NCBI GenBank assembly: GCA_903871435.1
Contig: CAIQGU010000389.1
Coordinates: 1-12,074 of the forward strand
Source: an uncultured Burkholderiales bacterium
GTDB lineage: Bacteria > Pseudomonadota > Gammaproteobacteria > Burkholderiales > Burkholderiaceae_F
Direction of reading: 5' to 3'
Length of the DNA stretch: 12,074 nt
Position numbers and translations under genes: made by a program. Shown here one piece after another: positions 7,571 through 12,074 of this stretch. Within the stretch, counting starts at the first letter, position 1, and every line of letters begins with the position of its first letter. The notes under the pieces are model-generated. The model searched no databases and was not told the DNA's origin. It saw only the letters and a list, made by a program, of their open reading frames with translations.

Positions 7571-8113
7571 ATGGCGCAAAACCGCATATCGCTCACCGTA
7601 TTCCTGCCGCTGGCCGTCTTCCTGGTCCTGGCCTGGTTCCTCTACAAGGGCCTGTTCCTGGATCCGCGCGAGGTTCCCTCGCCGCTCATCGACAAGCCGG
7701 CGCCGGACTTCCGGCTCGAGTCCCTGTCCACCCCGGGCCGCATCGTCGATCGCCGGGAAATGCTGGGCAAGGTGTGGCTGCTCAATACCTGGGCCTCGTG
7801 GTGCGTGGCCTGCCGCGAAGAGCATCCCGTGCTTGTCGAGTTCGCGCGCACCGCCACCGTTCCCATCGTCGGGCTCAATTACAAGGACACGCGCGTCGAG
7901 GGAATGCGCTGGCTCACGCAGTTTGGCAATCCATACGTCGACTCGGCCTTCGACCAGGCCGGCCGCGTTGGCATCGACTACGGGGTATATGCCGTGCCGG
8001 AGACTTTTCTCATCGATAAGCAGGGCGTCATCCGGTACAAGCAGATCGGACCGGTCACGCCGGAACTGTTGCAAAACACGCTCGTGCCGCTTATCCAGCG
8101 GTTGAACGGGTAG
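7571..8113 (+). CDS. ccmG: Thioredoxin-like thiol-disulphide oxidoreductase CcmG (DsbE)
   Basis: CcmG is a periplasmic membrane-tethered thioredoxin that reduces the cysteines of apocytochrome CXXCH motifs, directly or through CcmH, using electrons from CcdA or DsbD. The product is 180 residues. It has one N-terminal anchor (about 9-25), then a thioredoxin fold with active site WCVAC (Cys78, Cys81) followed by REEHP, the family acidic insert region, and the cis-proline segment YAVPETFLID with Pro143. ATG 7571 is chosen because the sequence upstream in frame is an Arg-rich shadow of the ccmF end and the anchor begins soon after. The Shine-Dalgarno is weak, so translation is probably coupled to ccmF. 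All key residues are present. Confidence 0.96.
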   Translation: MAQNRISLTVFLPLAVFLVLAWFLYKGLFLDPREVPSPLIDKPAPDFRLESLSTPGRIVDRREMLGKVWLLNTWASWCVACREEHPVLVEFARTATVPIVGLNYKDTRVEGMRWLTQFGNPYVDSAFDQAGRVGIDYGVYAVPETFLIDKQGVIRYKQIGPVTPELLQNTLVPLIQRLNG

Positions 8114-8126
8114 CCGGTTCCGCACC

Positions 8127-8132
8127 AGGGGG
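8127..8132 (+). promoter_or_regulatory. Shine-Dalgarno for ccmH
   Basis: AGGGGG lies seven bases before ATG 8140. It supports that start even though it gives ccmH an unusually long charged N-terminus before the signal segment. Confidence 0.6.
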
Positions 8133-8139
8133 CAACACC

Positions 8140-8694
8140 ATGAAGTCACGGGCACCGGGCACGGATCCACGTGCCACCGGGCAGGCGGGAATTTGGCGGC
8201 GCGGCCGTCGCGGCGCGGCCGCGGCCGTGGTCCTGGCTTTCGCGCTGGCGGCCGCCGGCGCCGTCGAGGCGCCTGAGGTCGGCGACAACCCGGCCGCGGA
8301 GCGCCACATGATGCAGCTGGCAACGGAACTGCGCTGCCTGCAATGCCAGAACCAGACGCTTGCCGATTCCAACGCGCCGCTGGCCGTTGATCTGCGCCAG
8401 GAAATCCGCGAACTCATCGCCAAGGGCCAGACCGACCAGCAGATCAAGGCGTATCTCGCCGCCCGCTATGGCGATTTCGTGTTCTATCGGCCGCCCGTGA
8501 AGAGCGAGACGCTGCTGCTCTGGTTTGGCCCTGCGCTGCTGGTGCTGGGCGGCCTGTTGGCGCTTTACATAACGCTGCGCCGCCGCCTGGCACGCCTGGA
8601 GGCCGAAGGGGTTACGGCCGACCTCAGCGATGCCGACGCGCGCCGCGCACAAAACCTGCTCGATGAAGAAGCCGGGGAAAGCAGTCTGTCATGA
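8140..8694 (+). CDS. ccmH: Cytochrome c maturation thioreductase CcmH (CcmL-type, short form)
   Basis: CcmH is the periplasmic redox subunit of the haem lyase; its LRCxxCQN motif handles apocytochrome thiols together with CcmG. Here LRCLQCQNQ carries Cys66 and Cys69 and is followed by the conserved DSNAPLAVDLRQEIR helix region. The product is 184 residues, somewhat longer than usual because of about 25 charged residues before the hydrophobic signal segment (about 26-42). A C-terminal membrane helix (about 124-145) precedes a short acidic tail. The TPR part fused to CcmH in E. coli is a separate gene here (ccmI), as in most proteobacteria. The stop overlaps the ccmI start by ATGA. Confidence 0.95.
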   Translation: MKSRAPGTDPRATGQAGIWRRGRRGAAAAVVLAFALAAAGAVEAPEVGDNPAAERHMMQLATELRCLQCQNQTLADSNAPLAVDLRQEIRELIAKGQTDQQIKAYLAARYGDFVFYRPPVKSETLLLWFGPALLVLGGLLALYITLRRRLARLEAEGVTADLSDADARRAQNLLDEEAGESSLS

Positions 8695-10034
8695 CGGTAT
8701 TTTTGGTGGTTGCAGTTGTCCTGATCGCGGTCGGTCTGGCGTCACTTCTCTGGCCGCTCCTGCGCGGCGGCGCCGCGCCGGAAGCCAAGCAGGCCACGGC
8801 CGTGGTCGCGCTGTTTCGCGACAAGCTGCGAGAGCTCGAGGCCGAGCGCAGTTCCGGCGCGATCGACGATAACCAGTATCAGCAAAGCCGGCGGGATATC
8901 GAGCGCAACCTGCTCGAAGCCGTGGCAGGTGCCGACACAGCGCCGGCGGGACCGCGGCGCGCGCGCTGGACGGCGGTGCTGGTCGGGTTGTTCGTGATGA
9001 TCGCCCCCCTGGTCCTGTATGTGGTGTTGGGTACCCCCGACGCGCTGATCCCCGGGGCCGAGAACGGCGGCGAAGCCCAGGCGGCCGCCGACGGCGGCGA
9101 TGCCAAGGCCGGCGCCAAGGGCACCGCCAAGCCGCTCACCACGGCCCAGGTCCAGAAGATGATCGAGGCCATGGTCGAGGCACTGAAGAAGCAGCCCAAT
9201 GACCCGCAGGGCTGGGCCATGCTGGCGCGCGCCTACGCGTATCAGCACCAGTACCCGGATGCCGTGCGATCGTTCACCAAGGCGCTTGAGCTCACGCCCA
9301 AGGATGCGCGTCTCATGTCGGATCTTGCCGACGCCATGGCCATGAACAACGGCCGCCGCCTCGATGGCGAGCCCCTCAAGCTCATCGAGCGCGCGCTGCA
9401 GATCGACCCCAAGGAGATCAAGGCCCTGGCCCTGGCCGGCACCGCCGCCTACGATCACCAGGAGTACAAGAAGGCCGTGGGATACTGGGAACGCGCCATC
9501 AAGGCCGCTCCCAACGATCCGGAATTCGCCCGCAGCCTCAAGTCCAGCCTCGATGAGGCAAGGACGATGGCGGGGATCGCCCCCACGCCCGATGACCCCC
9601 CCCCACCACAAGGCCCGGCCGCTGCCGACGCAACCCCGGCCGGCAAGAACCCAGGGCGATCCCCGTCCGCCGTAGCTCCCGCAGGGAGCGAAGGCGGAAT
9701 CAAAGGGCGCGTTACCCTCTCCCCCAGCCTGGCTGCCAAGGCGCAGCCCGGCGACACCGTCTTCGTCTTCGCCCGCGCGCAACAGGGACCCAAGGTCCCC
9801 CTGGCCCTGATGCGCCGCCAGGTGAAGGACCTGCCCTTCGAGTTCTCGCTGGATGATTCCATGGCAATGATGCCGGACTTCACCATGTCCAAATACGCAC
9901 CCGTGATCATCGGCGTGCGCATTTCGCACTCGGGCGATGCCATCGCCGCACCGGGCGATCTGCAGGGTTTCAGCAAGCCGGTGCCCATGGGCGCCAGTGG
10001 CGTGAACGTCACGATCGACGAGGTCGTAAAGTAG
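8691..10034 (+). CDS. ccmI: Apocytochrome chaperone CcmI (TPR)
   Basis: CcmI binds the C-terminal helix of apocytochromes and delivers them to the CcmF/H lyase. The 447-residue product shows the family layout: helix 1 (about 2-23), a cytoplasmic helical segment with the LFRDKLRELE pattern (41-75), helix 2 (about 93-114), a periplasmic TPR array (about 150-290), a Pro/Gly/Ala linker (about 296-335) and the conserved C-terminal beta domain (336-447; GGIKGRVTLSPSLA, TVFVFARA). A run of nine C at 9596-9604 encodes part of the Pro linker; slippage there would remove the C-terminal domain. The start is the ATG overlapping ccmH, with GGGGAA about 12 bases upstream. A full-length TPR array fits a host making haem-rich cytochromes. 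Confidence 0.94.
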   Translation: MTVFLVVAVVLIAVGLASLLWPLLRGGAAPEAKQATAVVALFRDKLRELEAERSSGAIDDNQYQQSRRDIERNLLEAVAGADTAPAGPRRARWTAVLVGLFVMIAPLVLYVVLGTPDALIPGAENGGEAQAAADGGDAKAGAKGTAKPLTTAQVQKMIEAMVEALKKQPNDPQGWAMLARAYAYQHQYPDAVRSFTKALELTPKDARLMSDLADAMAMNNGRRLDGEPLKLIERALQIDPKEIKALALAGTAAYDHQEYKKAVGYWERAIKAAPNDPEFARSLKSSLDEARTMAGIAPTPDDPPPPQGPAAADATPAGKNPGRSPSAVAPAGSEGGIKGRVTLSPSLAAKAQPGDTVFVFARAQQGPKVPLALMRRQVKDLPFEFSLDDSMAMMPDFTMSKYAPVIIGVRISHSGDAIAAPGDLQGFSKPVPMGASGVNVTIDEVVK

Positions 10035-10058
10035 GGCGCCTGGCGCCGCCGCACATTC

Positions 10059-10063
10059 GAGGG
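10059..10063 (+). promoter_or_regulatory. Shine-Dalgarno for the M20 amidohydrolase gene
   Basis: GAGGG ends seven bases before ATG 10071, in the 36-bp gap after ccmI, and supports that start. Confidence 0.55.
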
Positions 10064-10070
10064 TGACCGC

Positions 10071-11285
10071 ATGCGACTGATAGCCGACATCATTGCTGCC
10101 CGGCCGCAGATCCAGGCCATCCGCCGGGACATCCACGCGCACCCCGAACTGTGCTTTGCCGAGCATCGCACCAGCGAACTGGTGGCTACCCGGCTCACGG
10201 GCTGGGGCATCGAGGTGCACCGCGGGCTGGGCGGCACGGGCGTGGTCGGCGTGATCCGCGGCACCGCTGACGGCGCCGGCAAGCCCCTGCGCTCCATCGG
10301 CTTGCGCGCCGACATGGACGCCTTGCCCATGGAAGAGGTCAATCGCTTTGCGCACCGCTCCACCCAACCGGGCCGCATGCACGCCTGCGGCCATGACGGC
10401 CACACGGCCATGCTGCTGGGCGCAGCCCAGCATCTTGCGCAGCACCGCGATTTCGCGGGCACCGTCGTGCTCATCTTCCAGCCGGCCGAGGAAGGCGGGG
10501 CCGGCGCGCAGCGCATGATCGAGGACGGTCTGTTCGACCGCTTCCCCTGCGACGCCGTGTTCGCCATCCACAACTGGCCCGGCCTGGCCGTGGGCGAGAT
10601 GGGCATAGCCTTCGGCCCGGCAATGGCATCGACCAGCGACTTCGAGATCCGCATCGATGGCCGCGGCGCGCACGCCGCGATGCCGCACCTGGGCGTCGAT
10701 CCGGTATTTGTCGCCATCCAGGTGGCGCAGGGACTGCAAGGACTGGTCACGCGTGTCAAGCGCCCCATCGACCGGGCGGTGCTCTCGATCACCATGATCC
10801 ACGCTGGCGAGGCCAACAACGTCATCCCCGATACCGCAACGCTGGCGGGCACCGTGCGCACCTTCGATCCAGCGGTCACTAGCGTTTTCGAAGATGGCAT
10901 GCGGCGCGTGGCGGAGCTTACCGCCCAAGCCCATTACGCCACCGCGCACGTGCACTTCGACCGCAACTATCCCCCCACCATCAATCACCTGCGCGAAGCG
11001 CAGATCGCCGCCACGGTGGGCGACGCGGTGTTGGGCGCCGGCAAGGTGATACGCGACATCGAGCCCACCATGGGGGGTGAGGATTTCGCTTTCATGCTGC
11101 TGCAGCGACCCGGCGCCTATCTATTCCTGGGCAACGGCACCGCGACGGGTGCGCATCGGGCCGAAGGCCATGGCGCCGGACCCTGCACCTTGCACAACGC
11201 CAGCTACGACTTCAACGACGAGCTGATTCCCATCGGCGCCAGCTATTGGGTGCACCTGGTCGGCCACTACCTGGCAATGGACTGA
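10071..11285 (+). CDS. M20-family metal-dependent amidohydrolase (hippurate/N-acyl amino acid hydrolase type)
   Basis: This is a cytoplasmic dinuclear-metal hydrolase of the M20D/HipO type, which cleaves N-acyl amino acids or related amides. The product is 404 residues, normal for the family. Metal ligands by motif: HACGHDGH (Cys106, His108), PAEEGG (Glu140 catalytic base, Glu141 ligand), His167 in AIHNWP and His375 in TLHNASYDF. The motif MGGEDFAF near the C-terminus is also typical. The dimerisation lid domain falls about 185-300. No signal peptide. Exact substrate (hippurate, auxin-like conjugates, acyl-amino acids, p-aminobenzoyl-glutamate) cannot be told from sequence. It lies 36 bp after ccmI and may be co-transcribed, but no functional link with cytochrome maturation is evident. 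Confidence 0.92.
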   Translation: MRLIADIIAARPQIQAIRRDIHAHPELCFAEHRTSELVATRLTGWGIEVHRGLGGTGVVGVIRGTADGAGKPLRSIGLRADMDALPMEEVNRFAHRSTQPGRMHACGHDGHTAMLLGAAQHLAQHRDFAGTVVLIFQPAEEGGAGAQRMIEDGLFDRFPCDAVFAIHNWPGLAVGEMGIAFGPAMASTSDFEIRIDGRGAHAAMPHLGVDPVFVAIQVAQGLQGLVTRVKRPIDRAVLSITMIHAGEANNVIPDTATLAGTVRTFDPAVTSVFEDGMRRVAELTAQAHYATAHVHFDRNYPPTINHLREAQIAATVGDAVLGAGKVIRDIEPTMGGEDFAFMLLQRPGAYLFLGNGTATGAHRAEGHGAGPCTLHNASYDFNDELIPIGASYWVHLVGHYLAMD

Positions 11286-11300
11286 GCGGCGCAGCGCCGC
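11286..11300. repeat. 15-bp near-palindrome between the hydrolase gene and the uvrA-like gene
   Basis: GCGGCGC (11286-11292) and GCGCCGC (11294-11300) are exact reverse complements around one A. As RNA this would fold with five or six pairs and end eight bases before the next ATG, where no Shine-Dalgarno is visible. It could modulate translation start or mark a weak terminator; there is no T-tract. Confidence 0.4.
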
Positions 11301-11308
11301 ACCTCCCC

Positions 11309-12074
11309 ATGTCCGAACGCCACTCCTGGATCCGCATCCGCGGCGCCCGCCAGAACAACCTGCGCAACCTCGACCTGGATCTGCCCACCGGCGAGCTGAT
11401 CGTGGTCACGGGTGTTTCCGGCTCCGGCAAGAGCTCGCTGGTCTTCGACACGCTCTATGCCGAGGGCCAGCGGCGCTACGTCGAGACCTTCTCGCCCTAC
11501 GCCCGGCAGTTCCTCGACCGCATGGACCGCCCGGCCGTCGACCGGATAGAAGGCGTGCCGCCGGCCATTGCCATCGACCAGACCAATCCGGTGCGCACCT
11601 CGCGCAGCACGGTCGGCACGATGACCGAGATCAACGATCACCTCAAGCTGCTGTTCGCGCGCGCGAGCCGCCTCTATTGCCGCAAGTGCCAGCGCGCGGT
11701 ACGCCGCGACACGCCGGGCAGCATCGTCGAGGACCTGCTGCGGCGTAGCGAGGCGCAGGAGCGGCCCCGGCTGGTGATCACCTTCCCGGTGCGCGTGCCG
11801 GCCAATTTTTCTGCCGACGAGGTGCGCGCGCACCTGCACGCGCAGGGCTATACCCGGGTGCACGGTGAAGAGAGTGCGGGCGCGCAAGCGCCGCACACCG
11901 GCGCTGCGCCCGCCGCCGGCGGCGCGCCAGCCACGGACCGCGAACGCGTCCTCGATGTCGTGCGTGACCGGCTGCGCCTCGACCCCAGCCAGGCGCAGCG
12001 CCTGCGGGAGTCGGTCGAAGAGGCGCTGCGCCTGGGCGGTGGCCGCGTCGACGTATGGCTCGATCCCGCCGACC
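11309..12074 (+). CDS. UvrA-family ABC ATPase, 3'-truncated; probably the long UvrA paralogue
   Basis: The frame runs from ATG 11309 to the window end, giving 255 residues of a larger protein. UvrA proteins are tandem ABC ATPases that detect DNA damage with UvrB. Visible motifs: RIRGARQNNLRNLDL at the N-terminus, Walker A GVSGSGKSSL (35-44), then the UvrA hallmark AEGQRRYVE and YARQFLDRMDRP, and RSTVGTMTEINDHLKLLFAR (99-118). A CxxC pair (Cys124, Cys127) matches the first half of a UvrA zinc module. ETFSPYARQFLDRMDRP with IAIDQTNPVRTSRST differs from housekeeping UvrA (usually ESLSAYARQFL with ISIDQKT) and resembles the very long duplicated UvrA of many proteobacteria, as I recall it. An Ala/Gly/Pro insert occupies about 189-208. 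Family is certain; the paralogue call is moderate because the rest of the gene is missing. Confidence 0.88.
   Translation, partial: MSERHSWIRIRGARQNNLRNLDLDLPTGELIVVTGVSGSGKSSLVFDTLYAEGQRRYVETFSPYARQFLDRMDRPAVDRIEGVPPAIAIDQTNPVRTSRSTVGTMTEINDHLKLLFARASRLYCRKCQRAVRRDTPGSIVEDLLRRSEAQERPRLVITFPVRVPANFSADEVRAHLHAQGYTRVHGEESAGAQAPHTGAAPAAGGAPATDRERVLDVVRDRLRLDPSQAQRLRESVEEALRLGGGRVDVWLDPAD

Noticed and set aside
10035..10047. GGCGCC-T-GGCGCC after ccmI as a terminator
   Set aside because: It is two copies of a 6-bp palindrome with a 1-nt spacer, cannot form a good hairpin loop, and lacks a T-tract.
8742..10988. 748-codon open frame on the - strand over ccmI and the M20 gene
   Set aside because: It is antisense to two well-supported genes and has low-complexity shadow composition with no recognisable motif.
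11282..11294. SOS (LexA) box before the uvrA-like gene
   Set aside because: CTG and CAG are present but only 7 nt apart rather than the 10 nt of the enterobacterial type, and the spacer is GC-rich.

Overview
The window is GC-rich DNA with strong G/C preference at third codon positions. It most resembles a betaproteobacterium with an electron-transfer lifestyle. The evidence is a very haem-rich c-type cytochrome, a System I (Ccm) cytochrome c maturation cluster whose CcmE, CcmG and CcmI look proteobacterial, and a UvrA paralogue of a kind I recall from proteobacteria. Class-level placement is inference from sequence style; no rRNA or other marker gene is present. All real genes lie on the + strand.

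Layout. (1) 1-1958: the 3' part of a multihaem cytochrome c, with 18 haem motifs in view (17 CXXCH and one CX3CH). (2) 2157-4763: an exported protein combining a signal peptide, a beta-rich AMIN-like domain, a SPOR-like domain, TPR helices and a C-terminal outer-membrane beta-barrel. (3) 4764-5085: an intergenic region of about 320 bp containing hairpins, a 15-bp tandem repeat, a palindrome and a perfect 9-bp inverted repeat around an AT-rich core. (4) 5086-10034: ccmE-ccmF-ccmG-ccmH-ccmI, tightly packed with two ATGA overlaps. (5) 10071-11285: an M20-family amidohydrolase. (6) 11309-end: the 5' end of a UvrA-type ABC ATPase that looks like the long UvrA paralogue rather than housekeeping UvrA.

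How the parts fit. CcmE chaperones haem to CcmF and CcmH. CcmG and CcmH keep apocytochrome CXXCH cysteines reduced, and CcmI presents the apocytochrome. A cytochrome with at least 18 haems is a demanding client of that machinery, so the adjacency makes sense. The SPOR/TPR/barrel protein directly downstream of the cytochrome is the least understood element. Its architecture suggests an envelope-spanning scaffold or channel for exporting, anchoring or wiring the cytochrome at the cell surface. That is inference from domain order and context. ccmABCD are not in the window, so the ccm genes are either split or begin with ccmE here.

The best candidate for something undescribed is the pair formed by the multihaem cytochrome and the SPOR/TPR/barrel protein. 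No mobile elements, CRISPR arrays, tRNA or rRNA genes were seen.
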